From NCBI GenBank assembly GCA_963807235.1, contig CAWEBF010000026.1, forward strand, positions 1-64,000: 64,000 nt of DNA, in the 5' to 3' direction. Within the stretch, counting starts at the first letter, position 1. The number at the start of each line of letters is the position of its first letter. This document shows positions 18,408-27,701 of the stretch, piece by piece. A program made the translations under genes and the position numbers. The notes beneath the pieces were generated by a model that ran no database searches, was not told the origin of the DNA, and worked only from the letters and a program-made list of their open reading frames with translations. The DNA is from CAWEBF01 sp963807235. Its GTDB lineage: Bacteria; Acidobacteriota; Vicinamibacteria; Vicinamibacterales; UBA2999.

Positions 18408-20252
18408 ATGTGCGGAATCATTGGATACATCGGCGCCAAGCCGGTCGTGCCGGTGCTGCTCGACGGGCTGCGCCGCATGGAGTACCGCGGCTACGACTCG
18501 GCCGGCGTGGCGCTGGTGAGCCCCGAGGGCATCAGCCTGCGGCGCTCGGCCGGCAAGCTCGTCAACCTCGAGAACGCGATCCGGAACGAGCCCGTGGACG
18601 GGGTGTACGGCGTGGGGCACACGCGCTGGGCCACCCACGGCCGGCCCACCGAAGAGAACGCCCACCCGCATCGTGACTGCACGGGCAAGATCGTCGTCGT
18701 CCACAACGGCATCATCGAGAACTATCTGGAGCTGAAGCACGAGCTCCAGGCGCAGGGGCATACCTTCAAGACCGAAACCGACACCGAGATCGTGGCGCAT
18801 CTGGTCGAGCGCGAGATGCAGCAGGACGGCCTGGAGCAGGCGGTCCGCCGCTCGCTCACCTACATGCGCGGCATGTTCGCCATCGTGCTGGTATCGGTGG
18901 ACGACCCGGAAAAGATCGTCGCGGTGCGCAATGGCCCGCCGATCGTCGTCGGGTTGGGCGAGGACGAGTTCTTCGTGGCCTCCGACATTCCGGCCATCCT
19001 TTCCCACACTCGCGACGTGGTGTTCCTGGGCGACGAGGAGATGGCCGTGATCACGCGGTCGGGCGTGACATTCACCGACTACGCCGGACGCCAGGTGTCG
19101 AAGACATCGCAGCGGGTGCTCTGGGATCCGATCGCGGCGGAGAAGGGCGGCCACAAGCACTTCATGCTCAAGGAGATCTTCGAGCAGCCCGCGGCCGCTC
19201 GCGACACCATCCTGGGTCGCGTCTCGCTCGACCGCGGCGAGATCTTCCTCGAAGATCTCCACATCCCGGTGGAGACGCTCAAGGCGACGCAGAAGGTGAC
19301 GGTGCTGGCGTGCGGCACCTCGTGGCACGCGGCGCTCGTGGGCAAGTACCTGATCGAGGCGCTGGCAGGCGTGCCGGTCGAAGTGGACTACGGCTCCGAA
19401 TACCGCTACCGCAACCCGATTGTCGGGCAGAACGAGCTGGTGATCGTGATCACCCAGTCCGGCGAGACGGCCGACACGCTGGCGGCGCTGCGGGAGGCGC
19501 GCAAGAAGGGCGCTCACAGCATCGCGATCTGCAACGTGGTGGGCAGCATGGCCACGCGCGAAGCGGACGGCACCGTCTACACGCACGCCGGGCCGGAGAT
19601 CGGCGTCGCGTCCACCAAGGCGTTCACCGCGCAGCTCGTGGCGCTGAACCTGCTGGCGCTCTATCTCGCGCAGGTGCGCGCGGCCCTGTCGCCCGACGAG
19701 ATCCGCAAGCACATCGACGAGCTGCTGCGCCTGCCGCAGATCATCGAGCAGGCCATCAAGGCGTCCGCGCCCGTGGAGAAGATCGCCGAGCGGTTCTACA
19801 ACCGCACCGACTTCCTGTTCCTCGGCCGCGGCATCCACTATCCGATCGCGCTCGAGGGCGCGTTGAAGCTCAAGGAGATCTCCTACATCCACGCGGAAGG
19901 GTATCCGGCGGGTGAGATGAAGCACGGTCCCATCGCGCTCATCGACGAACAGATGCCGATCGTGGCCATCGCTCCGGACGACCACGTGTTCGAGAAGATG
20001 GTGGGGAACGTGCAGGAGGCCAAGGCGCGCGGCGGCTCCGTGATCGCGATCACCAGCGCCGGCGACGCACGCATGGGCGCCGTGCTGGATCCGGCGCGAG
20101 ACGTGGAGGTGTCGATGCCGCGCACGTCGCCGCTGCTCACGCCGATCGTGATGACCATTCCGCTTCAGCTGCTGGCGTACCACATCGCCGTGCGGCGAGG
20201 CTGCGACGTCGATCAGCCGAGGAATCTCGCCAAGAGCGTCACGGTAGAATAG
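18408..20252 (+). CDS. glmS: Glutamine-fructose-6-phosphate aminotransferase (isomerizing)
   Basis: This 614-residue protein begins MCGIIGYIG, so Cys2 is the glutaminase nucleophile after Met removal. It contains the glutaminase HTRWATHG segment, two SIS (sugar isomerase) domains with ACGTSWHAALVGK and SQSGETADTL, and the C-terminal KSVTVE that lines the active site. It converts fructose-6-P and glutamine to glucosamine-6-P, the step feeding glmU upstream. The frame is intact. The pcrA start follows 6 bp later. Confidence 0.97.
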   Translation: MCGIIGYIGAKPVVPVLLDGLRRMEYRGYDSAGVALVSPEGISLRRSAGKLVNLENAIRNEPVDGVYGVGHTRWATHGRPTEENAHPHRDCTGKIVVVHNGIIENYLELKHELQAQGHTFKTETDTEIVAHLVEREMQQDGLEQAVRRSLTYMRGMFAIVLVSVDDPEKIVAVRNGPPIVVGLGEDEFFVASDIPAILSHTRDVVFLGDEEMAVITRSGVTFTDYAGRQVSKTSQRVLWDPIAAEKGGHKHFMLKEIFEQPAAARDTILGRVSLDRGEIFLEDLHIPVETLKATQKVTVLACGTSWHAALVGKYLIEALAGVPVEVDYGSEYRYRNPIVGQNELVIVITQSGETADTLAALREARKKGAHSIAICNVVGSMATREADGTVYTHAGPEIGVASTKAFTAQLVALNLLALYLAQVRAALSPDEIRKHIDELLRLPQIIEQAIKASAPVEKIAERFYNRTDFLFLGRGIHYPIALEGALKLKEISYIHAEGYPAGEMKHGPIALIDEQMPIVAIAPDDHVFEKMVGNVQEAKARGGSVIAITSAGDARMGAVLDPARDVEVSMPRTSPLLTPIVMTIPLQLLAYHIAVRRGCDVDQPRNLAKSVTVE

Positions 20253-20258
20253 GGGGCG

Positions 20259-22805
20259 GTGGATCTCGTCGAAAGCCTCAATCCGGAACAACGAGCCGCC
20301 GTCCTCCACACATCCGGACCCGTCCTGATTCTGGCTGGCGCGGGGTCGGGTAAGACCCGCGTCATCGCCCACCGTATCGCGCACATCGTCAGCAGCGGGC
20401 TGGCCGAACCGCGCGGCGTGCTGGCGGTCACCTTCACCAACAAGGCCGCGGAGGAGATGCGGCTGCGCGTCGCGGCTCTGCTCGGCACGGATTGCCGGGC
20501 GATGTGGATCTCCACCTTCCACGCGCTCTGCGCGCGCCTGCTGCGCCGCGAGGCGCCACTCGTAGGCCTGTCGCGCGACTTCGTGATCTACGACTCCAAC
20601 GACCAGCTGACGGTGATGAAGCAGTCGCTGAAGTCGCTTGGGCTCGACGACGGCGTGGTGCAGCCGCGCGCGGCGTTGTCGCGGATCAGCCACGCCAAGA
20701 ACCGCATGGAAGGGCCTGAGACCTTCACGAGCACGTGGAACCCGCGCGAGGAGCACTTTGCCACGCTGTACGGTCTCTACACCAAGGCGCTGGCCGACGC
20801 GCGCGCGCTGGACTTCGACGATCTGCTTCTAAAGACGGTGGAGCTCTTTCAGACGTCGCAATCCGCGCGCGAGCGCTACGCGCGTCAGTTCCAGCATGTG
20901 ATGGTGGACGAGTACCAGGACACGAACCGCCCGCAGTACCTGTTGATTCAGGCGCTGACGTCCAGCCACCGCAACCTGTGCGTGGTGGGCGATCCGGACC
21001 AGTCCATCTACAAGTGGCGCGGCGCCGACCTGCGCAACATCCTGGACTTCGAGCGGGACTATCCCGAGGCGGTGGTGGTCAAGCTGGAACGGAACTACCG
21101 GTCCACGCAGGTCATCCTGGATGCGGCGTCGGCCGTCATCGGTCAGAACCGGAACCGGAAAGAGAAACGGCTCTACACCGATACGCCCGGGGGCCAGAAG
21201 GTGCAGCTCTATCGCGCCGCTGACGATCTGGACGAAGCCGAGTTCATCGCCCGTACGTGCCGCCGCGCCGTCCGCGGCGAGGGCAGTGGCCAGGCGGCGG
21301 TGCTCTATCGCACCAACGCCCAGTCCCGCACCATCGAGGACGGCCTGCGCCGCGCCAACATCGCCTACAAGATCATCGGCGGCGTCCGGTTCTACGAACG
21401 CAAGGAGATCAAGGACACGCTGGCCTATCTGCGTCTGGCGCTGAACCCGTACGACGACGTGAGCCTGCGGCGCGTAATCAACGTCCCCACGCGCGGCATC
21501 GGGAAGGGCGTGATGGACGCGCTGGAGGCCGTGGCGCCGGAGGCGGCTGAAAGCCCGGCGAATCCGCTCTTTGCCGGGCTGCAGGAGTCGGGCCCGCCAT
21601 CACTCTGGTCGAAGCTGGAACGCGCCGTGGACGAGCGCCTGGTGGCTCCCAGAGCCGGTACCGCGTTGGGAGTCTTCAGGAACCTGGTCCTCGAGATCGG
21701 ACGGATCGCCCGCGAGGATTCCGTGTCCGACTGCGTCGGCAAGGTGCTGGACCGATCGGGCTACCTGAAAGACCTGCGCGAGGAGCACAGCGAGGAGGCC
21801 GAGGGCCGCATCGAAAACCTGGCGGAGCTGGTGTCGGCCGCGCGCGAGTACGAGGCCCGCACACCGGAGCCGTCGCTTGCCGGTTTCGTGGACCAGCTGT
21901 CGCTCCTGTCGGACGCGGACGAGGAGTCGGGGTCGAAAAACCCTCTCGTCCTGATGATGACGCTGCACAGCGCCAAGGGGCTCGAGTTTCCCACCGTCAT
22001 CATCTCTGGCCTCGAGGAAGGGCTCTTTCCGCATGCGCGGTCCGTGGAGGACGATGCGGAGCTCGAAGAGGAGCGCCGGCTCTGCTACGTGGGCCTGACC
22101 CGCGCGCAGAAGCAGGTGGTGCTGACGTCGGCCGCGCGCCGGCGGGTGTTCGGCGACTACCAGTCCACCGAGCCGTCGCGGTTCATCGACGAGATCCCGG
22201 GCGAACTGGTGGACGAAATGCCGTCGGGGGCCTTCGCGATGCCGTCGGGATACCGCCCGCGGCCCGCGAGCTATGGCGACTACGGCTCGCGCGGGTTTCG
22301 GCGGCAACCGCCGGCTCCCGAACCTACGCCGAGCTATGCCTACGAGGACGAGGACCAGTCGGCCCCGCTCGGTCTCAAGATCGGGCTACGGGTGACGCAC
22401 CCGCAATTCGGTCCGGGGACAATCCTCTCGGTAGAGCGGCTCGACGACGACACCAAGCTGGTAGTGCGGTTCGCGGCCGTGGGCACGAAGACGCTCCGCG
22501 CGAAATACGCAAAGCTGCCAGCCGGCCGCGTCCTGACGGCCGCCGGGCTCCAGGCTCCGGGCTCCAGGCCCCGGCTTACTGAACGGATTCGGGTGGGGTG
22601 CCGGCGTCTCCAGGCGGCGGCTCGTTGCCGCCATCGGCCGGCTCGACAGCCCCGGTGGCCTCGTCCACTTCACGCTCTTCGAGCTTCGCGATCGACACGG
22701 CGCGGTCGTCGCCCTCGATGTCGATCAGCCGCACGCCCTGCGTGGCGCGGCCGATGCTGCGGATGTCGCGCGAGGCCATCCGTAGGATCTTGCCCTGCTG
22801 CGTGA
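20259..22805 (+). CDS. pcrA: UvrD/PcrA-type superfamily 1A DNA helicase
   Basis: The SF1A helicase motifs are in order: Q-motif LNPEQRAAV, Walker A AGAGSGKTRV, motif Ia FTNKAAEEM, motif II VDEYQDTN, motif III GDPDQSIYKWRGA, motif IV NYRST, motif V LHSAKGLEFP, motif VI YVGLTRAQKQ. A C-terminal PcrA-like tail with VTHPQFGPGTILSVE follows. It unwinds DNA in repair and resolves replication conflicts. GTG start at 20259, 6 bp after glmS. The frame runs 230 bp into convergent gyrA through a heptamer array; the true stop is probably near 22534 in another frame, so the last 90 residues are doubtful. Confidence 0.93.
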   Translation: MDLVESLNPEQRAAVLHTSGPVLILAGAGSGKTRVIAHRIAHIVSSGLAEPRGVLAVTFTNKAAEEMRLRVAALLGTDCRAMWISTFHALCARLLRREAPLVGLSRDFVIYDSNDQLTVMKQSLKSLGLDDGVVQPRAALSRISHAKNRMEGPETFTSTWNPREEHFATLYGLYTKALADARALDFDDLLLKTVELFQTSQSARERYARQFQHVMVDEYQDTNRPQYLLIQALTSSHRNLCVVGDPDQSIYKWRGADLRNILDFERDYPEAVVVKLERNYRSTQVILDAASAVIGQNRNRKEKRLYTDTPGGQKVQLYRAADDLDEAEFIARTCRRAVRGEGSGQAAVLYRTNAQSRTIEDGLRRANIAYKIIGGVRFYERKEIKDTLAYLRLALNPYDDVSLRRVINVPTRGIGKGVMDALEAVAPEAAESPANPLFAGLQESGPPSLWSKLERAVDERLVAPRAGTALGVFRNLVLEIGRIAREDSVSDCVGKVLDRSGYLKDLREEHSEEAEGRIENLAELVSAAREYEARTPEPSLAGFVDQLSLLSDADEESGSKNPLVLMMTLHSAKGLEFPTVIISGLEEGLFPHARSVEDDAELEEERRLCYVGLTRAQKQVVLTSAARRRVFGDYQSTEPSRFIDEIPGELVDEMPSGAFAMPSGYRPRPASYGDYGSRGFRRQPPAPEPTPSYAYEDEDQSAPLGLKIGLRVTHPQFGPGTILSVERLDDDTKLVVRFAAVGTKTLRAKYAKLPAGRVLTAAGLQAPGSRPRLTERIRVGCRRLQAAARCRHRPARQPRWPRPLHALRASRSTRRGRRPRCRSAARPAWRGRCCGCRARPSVGSCPAA
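22546..22573. repeat. Degenerate heptanucleotide array (GGCTCCR type)
   Basis: Four 7-bp units (GGCTCCA, GGCTCCG, GGCTCCA, GGCCCCG) sit between the ends of convergent pcrA and gyrA, 2 bp from the gyrA stop. Confidence 0.8.
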
Positions 22806-25122
22806 TCAACATCAGTTCGTCGTCGTCGGTGACCTGGGCCACGCCCACCACCATGCCGTTGCGCTCGCTGGTCTGGATGTTGATGATGCCCACGCCGCCG
22901 CGCGACTGCAGGCGATACTCTTCCAGGTCGGTGCGCTTGCCGTAGCCCAGCTCGGTCACCGACACGATGGTGCCGCCAGGCGACAGGATCTCCATCGCGA
23001 CGACGGCGTCCTCGTCCCGAAGGGAGATGCCGCGCACGCCATAGGCCGTGCGGCCCATCGGGCGCACATCGGTTTCCGGGAACCGGATCGCCATGCCGTC
23101 GCGCGTGCCAATGAACACTTCGTGCGTGCCGTCGGAGACCACCGCGGCAATCACCGCATCACCGTCCTCGACGCCCATCGCGATGATGCCCCCGGCGCGC
23201 GGGTTGCTGAACGCGCTCAGCTCGGTCTTCTTCACGACGCCCTTGCGCGTGCCCATCACCACGAACTTGTCGTCCTCGAACTCCTTGACGGTGATCAGCG
23301 CGGCAATCCGCTCGCCCTCTTCCATCGACACCAGGTTGGCGATCGCCTTGCCGCGGCCGTCCGGGCCGACGTCCGGCACCTCGTGGACCTTCAGCCAGTA
23401 GGCGCGGCCGCGATCCGAGAAGATCATGATGTAGGCGTGGGTGGAGGCCACGAACAGGTGGCTGACGTAGTCCTCCTCGCGGGTCCGCATGCCGATGCGG
23501 CCCTTGCCGCCGCGCCGCTGGTTGCGGTAGGTGGTGACCGCCGTCCGCTTGATGTAGCCGGTGCCGGTGACCGTGATCGCCACTTCCTCTTCGGCGATCA
23601 GATCCTCGATGCGGAAATCGCCTTCCTCGGCCAGGATCTCGGTGCGCCGGTCGTCGCCATACTTGTCGCGGACCTGGCGCAGTTCGGCGACGATGATCTC
23701 CATCAGGAGCTTGTCGCTGGCGAGAATGGACCGCAAACGCTCGATCAACGCGAGCACTTCGGCCAGCTCGTCGAGAATCTTCTGCCGCTCGAGCCCCGTG
23801 AGGCGCTGGAGCTGCATGTCGAGAATGGCCTGCGACTGGATCTGGCTGAGGCCGAACTGGGTCATCAGGCCGGTGCGAGCCTCCACCGGGTTCCTGGACT
23901 GGCGGATCAGCGTGATCACCGCGTCCAGATGATCGAGCGCAATCCTCAGGCCCTCGAGGATGTGGGCGCGCGCTTCAGCCTTGCGCAGCTCGAACTGGAG
24001 GCGCCGCCGCACCACCTGGCGCCGGAACTCGATGAAGTTGTCGATGAACTCGACCAGCGTCAGGATCTTCGGGCGGCCAGCGACGATCGCCAGCATGATC
24101 ACGCCGAAGGTCGTCTGCAGCTGGGTGTGCTTGTAGAGGTTGTTCAACACAACCTCGCCAACTTCGCCTCGCTTCAGCTCGACCGCGATGCGAAGGCCGT
24201 CCCGATCCGATTCGTCCCGGAGGTCCGAGATGCCCTCGATCGTCTTTTCGCGCACCAGCTCGGCCATGCGCTCGATCAAGCGGGCCTTGTTCACCTGGTA
24301 AGGGATGGCGCTGATGATGATCGACTGGCGATCGCCCTTCTTGGTGACCTCGATCTCCGCCTTGGCGCGCATCAGGATGGAGCCGCGCCCGGTGAGATAC
24401 GCCTGCTGGATCCCCTGGCGGCCGACAATGTAGCCGCCGGTGGGGAAGTCCGGGCCCGGCACGATCTCGAGCAGCTTGCGCTGCTTCTCGGCCGCCGTCA
24501 GCGGCTGGTCCGATTGCGCCGCTTCGATCGTCCAGACCACCGCGTCGATCACTTCGCGCAGGTTGTGGGGCGGGATGTTGGTGGCCATGCCCACCGCGAT
24601 GCCCGAAGACCCGTTGACCAGCAGGTTGGGGAAGGGCGCCGGCAGGACCACGGGTTCTTCCATGGTCTCGTCGTAGTTCGGCACGAAGTCCACGGTCTCC
24701 ATCGGGAGATCCGCCATCATCGCGTCGGCCAGCGATTCGGGACGGCACTCGGTGTAGCGCATCGCCGCCGGCGGGTCGCCGTCCACCGAGCCGAAGTTGC
24801 CCTGACCGTCCACCAGCATGTAGCGCATGTTGAAGTCCTGCGCCAGGCGCACCAGCGTGTCGTACACGGGCGCGTCGCCATGCGGGTGGTACTTGCCGAT
24901 CACGTCGCCGACCACGGTCGCGCACTTGCGGTAGGCGCGGTTGGAGACCAGCCCCAGTTGCCGCATCGCGAACAGCACTCGGCGATGCGCCGGCTTCAAC
25001 CCGTCGCGGATGTCGGGCAGCGCTCGTCCAATGATCACGCTCATGGCGTAATCCATGTACGAGTGCTTCATCTCGTCTTCGATGTTGACCGGTATCTTGT
25101 TGGACTGGGGCGGCGTGGTCAT
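22576..25122 (-). CDS. gyrA: DNA gyrase subunit A
   Basis: 848 residues, full length. The breakage-reunion domain has HRRVLFAM, the quinolone-determining region YHPHGDAPVYDTLVRLAQ, and the catalytic Tyr in PPAAMRYTECR. The C-terminal beta-pinwheel carries the GyrA-box QRRGGKG (near residue 560), which separates gyrase from topoisomerase IV. The tail is acidic and Pro-rich. At the position of E. coli Ser83 there is Ala, followed by Pro; Asp87 is kept. It lies 10 bp after gyrB and is co-transcribed with it. Gyrase introduces negative supercoils ahead of replication. Confidence 0.97.
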   Translation of the reverse strand: MTTPPQSNKIPVNIEDEMKHSYMDYAMSVIIGRALPDIRDGLKPAHRRVLFAMRQLGLVSNRAYRKCATVVGDVIGKYHPHGDAPVYDTLVRLAQDFNMRYMLVDGQGNFGSVDGDPPAAMRYTECRPESLADAMMADLPMETVDFVPNYDETMEEPVVLPAPFPNLLVNGSSGIAVGMATNIPPHNLREVIDAVVWTIEAAQSDQPLTAAEKQRKLLEIVPGPDFPTGGYIVGRQGIQQAYLTGRGSILMRAKAEIEVTKKGDRQSIIISAIPYQVNKARLIERMAELVREKTIEGISDLRDESDRDGLRIAVELKRGEVGEVVLNNLYKHTQLQTTFGVIMLAIVAGRPKILTLVEFIDNFIEFRRQVVRRRLQFELRKAEARAHILEGLRIALDHLDAVITLIRQSRNPVEARTGLMTQFGLSQIQSQAILDMQLQRLTGLERQKILDELAEVLALIERLRSILASDKLLMEIIVAELRQVRDKYGDDRRTEILAEEGDFRIEDLIAEEEVAITVTGTGYIKRTAVTTYRNQRRGGKGRIGMRTREEDYVSHLFVASTHAYIMIFSDRGRAYWLKVHEVPDVGPDGRGKAIANLVSMEEGERIAALITVKEFEDDKFVVMGTRKGVVKKTELSAFSNPRAGGIIAMGVEDGDAVIAAVVSDGTHEVFIGTRDGMAIRFPETDVRPMGRTAYGVRGISLRDEDAVVAMEILSPGGTIVSVTELGYGKRTDLEEYRLQSRGGVGIINIQTSERNGMVVGVAQVTDDDELMLITQQGKILRMASRDIRSIGRATQGVRLIDIEGDDRAVSIAKLEEREVDEATGAVEPADGGNEPPPGDAGTPPESVQ

Positions 25123-25132
25123 GCGGTCGATC

Positions 25133-27688
25133 TCAGACGTCGAGGTTGCGGACGTCGAGCGCGTGGTCTTCGATGAACTTGCGCCGCGGCTCCACCTGGT
25201 CGCCCATCAGCGTCGTGAACATCTGATCGGCTTCGGCGTGGTCCTCGGCACGAACCTGCAGCAGGGTCCGGCCCTCGGGGTTCATCGTGGTGTTCCACAA
25301 GGTGTCGGGGTTCATCTCACCCAGGCCCTTGTAGCGGTTGACGGCGACGCCCTTCTTGCCGGCCGCCAGGAAGAACTCCACGAACTCGTCCACATTGGCC
25401 AGCGTGGCGTCTGCCTCTTTCTTGGCGACCTTCGGCGCAGCCGCTTCTCCCGCCTCCGCCGGCTCGGCGTCCTCGGGAACGGCCTCGGCTTCCGGTTCGG
25501 CCGGGGCGCCGAGCGCGCGCACGACAACCGGGAACTTGATCTCCTGGATCTCGCGGTAAGCCGCCGCCAGCGTGCGGTACTCGCCCGACGAAATGAATTC
25601 CGTGCCGAACACGAAGTGCCGAGGGTAGCCGAGGGAGCGATCTTCGACCGTCAACGCGAAGGTGTTGTGCTCGGTGTCGCGGGTCACCTCCACGTTGCGA
25701 ACGGGGGTGGTCATCCGGGCCGCCACCACGTCCAGTTTGTCGCGCTGCTCGAAAAACGTCTTGTCGCGCGCGTCCATCTGCAGGAGCGCGGTGACGATCT
25801 CGGCCGGGTTTCCGCGCCGGGTCGCCACCCCCAGCAGCTTCCGGTAGGCGATCATCCCGAGCAGTTGGCGTTCGAGCGCCTCGCCGAACACCTCGGAGCC
25901 GTCGGGAAGCTTGACCGTCCGGGACTCGACCGCCCGGTGCATCAGGAAGTTCTCGAGCTCGCGCTCGTCCTTGATGTAGGTCTCGGCGCGGCCGCGCTTG
26001 GCGCGAAACAGCGGCGGCTGGGCGATGTAGATGTGGCCGCCGTCGATCAACTGCGGCATCTGGCGATAGAAGAACGTCAAGAGCAGCGTCCGGATGTGCG
26101 ACCCGTCCACATCGGCGTCGGTCATGATGATGACGCGGTGGTAGCGCAGGCGGCCGATGTCGAAGTCCTCGGTGCCGATGCCGCAGCCCAGCGCCGCGAT
26201 CATGGTCTTGATCTCGTCGCTGCCCAGCATCTTGTCGAAGCGGGCCTTCTCGACGTTGAGGATCTTGCCCTTGATCGGCAGGATCGCCTGGAACCGGCGG
26301 TCGCGCCCCTGCTTGGCCGATCCGCCGGCCGACTCGCCCTCGACGATGTAGATCTCGCTCTGCGCCGGGTCCCGCTCCTGGCAGTCGGCCAGCTTGCCGG
26401 GCAGGCTGCTGCCATCGAGCGCGCCTTTACGGCGCACCAGGTCCCGTGCCTTACGCGCGGCCTCGCGCGCCCGGGCCGCTTCCACCGCCTTGCCGATGAT
26501 CCGTTTGGCGACCGCTGGGTTCTCTTCGAGAAACTGGCCGAGCTTGTCGTTGACGATCGCCTCGACGATGCCCTTGACCTCGGTGTTGCCCAGCTTGGTC
26601 TTGGTCTGACCCTCGAACTGCGGGTGCGGAATCTTGACGCTGATGACGGCGGTCAGGCCTTCGCGGATGTCGTCGCCGCTGATGCTGGCGTCCTTCAGGT
26701 CCTTCGCCATGTTGCTCTTGGCGGCGTAGGAGTTGATGGTCCGCGTCAGCGCGGAGCGGAACCCCGACAGGTGGGTGCCGCCTTCGTGCGTGTTGATGTT
26801 GTTGGCGAACGAGAACACCAGCTCCGTGTAGCTGTCGTTCCACTGCAGGGCGATTTCGGCGTCGATGCCCTCGCGATCGCCCTTCATGAAGATCGGCTTC
26901 TCGTTGGCCAGCACCTTGTTCTTGTTCAGGTGCTGGACGAACGACACGATGCCGCCTTCGTACTGGAACCTGTGCGACTTGCCGTCCCGCTCGTCGTCGA
27001 TCGTGATGACGATGCCGCCGTTCAGGAAGGCCAGCTCCCGGAGGCGCTGGGCCAGCGTGTCGAAGCTGTATTCGGTGGTCTCGAAAATCTGCAGGTCCGG
27101 CCGGAACGTGATCTTCGTGCCCCGGCGGGTCGTGGTGCCGGTGGCCTCCAGGCTGCTCAACGGGTTGCCGCGCTCGTAGCTCTGTTGAAACACCTGGCCG
27201 TTGCGCCAGATCTCGAGCTCGAGCCGCTCGGACAGGGCGTTCACGACGGACACGCCGACACCGTGCAACCCGCCCGACACCTTGTAGCTGTCGTTGTCGA
27301 ACTTGCCGCCGGCGTGCAGCACGGTCAGCACGACCTCGGCCGCCGATTTGCCGCTTTCGTGTTGATCCACCGGGATGCCGCGGCCGTTGTCCACGACCGT
27401 GATCGAGTTATCGATGTGGATGGTGACGTTGACCTGGTCGCAATAACCCGCCAGCGCCTCGTCGATCGAATTGTCCACGACCTCGTACACGAGGTGGTGC
27501 AGCCCTGGCGCGCCCGTGGACCCGATGTACATGGCGGGCCGCTTGCGCACGGCCTCGAGGCCCTCGAGGACCTTGATCTTGTCGGCGCCGTAATCGGACG
27601 CGCCGCCTCGAGGAGACACGGCCTCCGGGACGTCGGTCACTGCCTGCGGGAGATTCGGGTCGTTCGGCTCTTGTTCGGGATGTTCCAC
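25133..27688 (-). CDS. gyrB: DNA gyrase subunit B
   Basis: GHKL ATPase domain motifs are present: VYEVVDNSIDEALAG, VVDNGRGIPVD and GGLHGVGVSVVNALS. They are followed by the TOPRIM motifs EIYIVEGESAGGSAKQGRDR and IIMTDADVDGSHI, and NRYKGLGEMNP near the end. I use the GTG at 27688, 13 bp after dnaN, with AGGA upstream; an earlier in-frame ATG would overlap dnaN. Before NRYKGLGEMNP there is an Ala/Glu/Pro-rich low-complexity insertion of about 40 residues (around residues 740-780), longer than in most GyrB proteins. Together with GyrA it forms the A2B2 gyrase. Confidence 0.96.
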   Translation of the reverse strand: MEHPEQEPNDPNLPQAVTDVPEAVSPRGGASDYGADKIKVLEGLEAVRKRPAMYIGSTGAPGLHHLVYEVVDNSIDEALAGYCDQVNVTIHIDNSITVVDNGRGIPVDQHESGKSAAEVVLTVLHAGGKFDNDSYKVSGGLHGVGVSVVNALSERLELEIWRNGQVFQQSYERGNPLSSLEATGTTTRRGTKITFRPDLQIFETTEYSFDTLAQRLRELAFLNGGIVITIDDERDGKSHRFQYEGGIVSFVQHLNKNKVLANEKPIFMKGDREGIDAEIALQWNDSYTELVFSFANNINTHEGGTHLSGFRSALTRTINSYAAKSNMAKDLKDASISGDDIREGLTAVISVKIPHPQFEGQTKTKLGNTEVKGIVEAIVNDKLGQFLEENPAVAKRIIGKAVEAARAREAARKARDLVRRKGALDGSSLPGKLADCQERDPAQSEIYIVEGESAGGSAKQGRDRRFQAILPIKGKILNVEKARFDKMLGSDEIKTMIAALGCGIGTEDFDIGRLRYHRVIIMTDADVDGSHIRTLLLTFFYRQMPQLIDGGHIYIAQPPLFRAKRGRAETYIKDERELENFLMHRAVESRTVKLPDGSEVFGEALERQLLGMIAYRKLLGVATRRGNPAEIVTALLQMDARDKTFFEQRDKLDVVAARMTTPVRNVEVTRDTEHNTFALTVEDRSLGYPRHFVFGTEFISSGEYRTLAAAYREIQEIKFPVVVRALGAPAEPEAEAVPEDAEPAEAGEAAAPKVAKKEADATLANVDEFVEFFLAAGKKGVAVNRYKGLGEMNPDTLWNTTMNPEGRTLLQVRAEDHAEADQMFTTLMGDQVEPRRKFIEDHALDVRNLDV

Positions 27689-27701
27689 GGAAGTCCTGAC
27701 G

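Noticed and set aside
18279..20756. An 825-residue minus-strand open frame opposite glmS
   Set aside because: Composition is His/Arg/Val/Asp-rich as expected for the complement of a high-GC gene; it covers glmS and the start of pcrA, both with complete family motifs.
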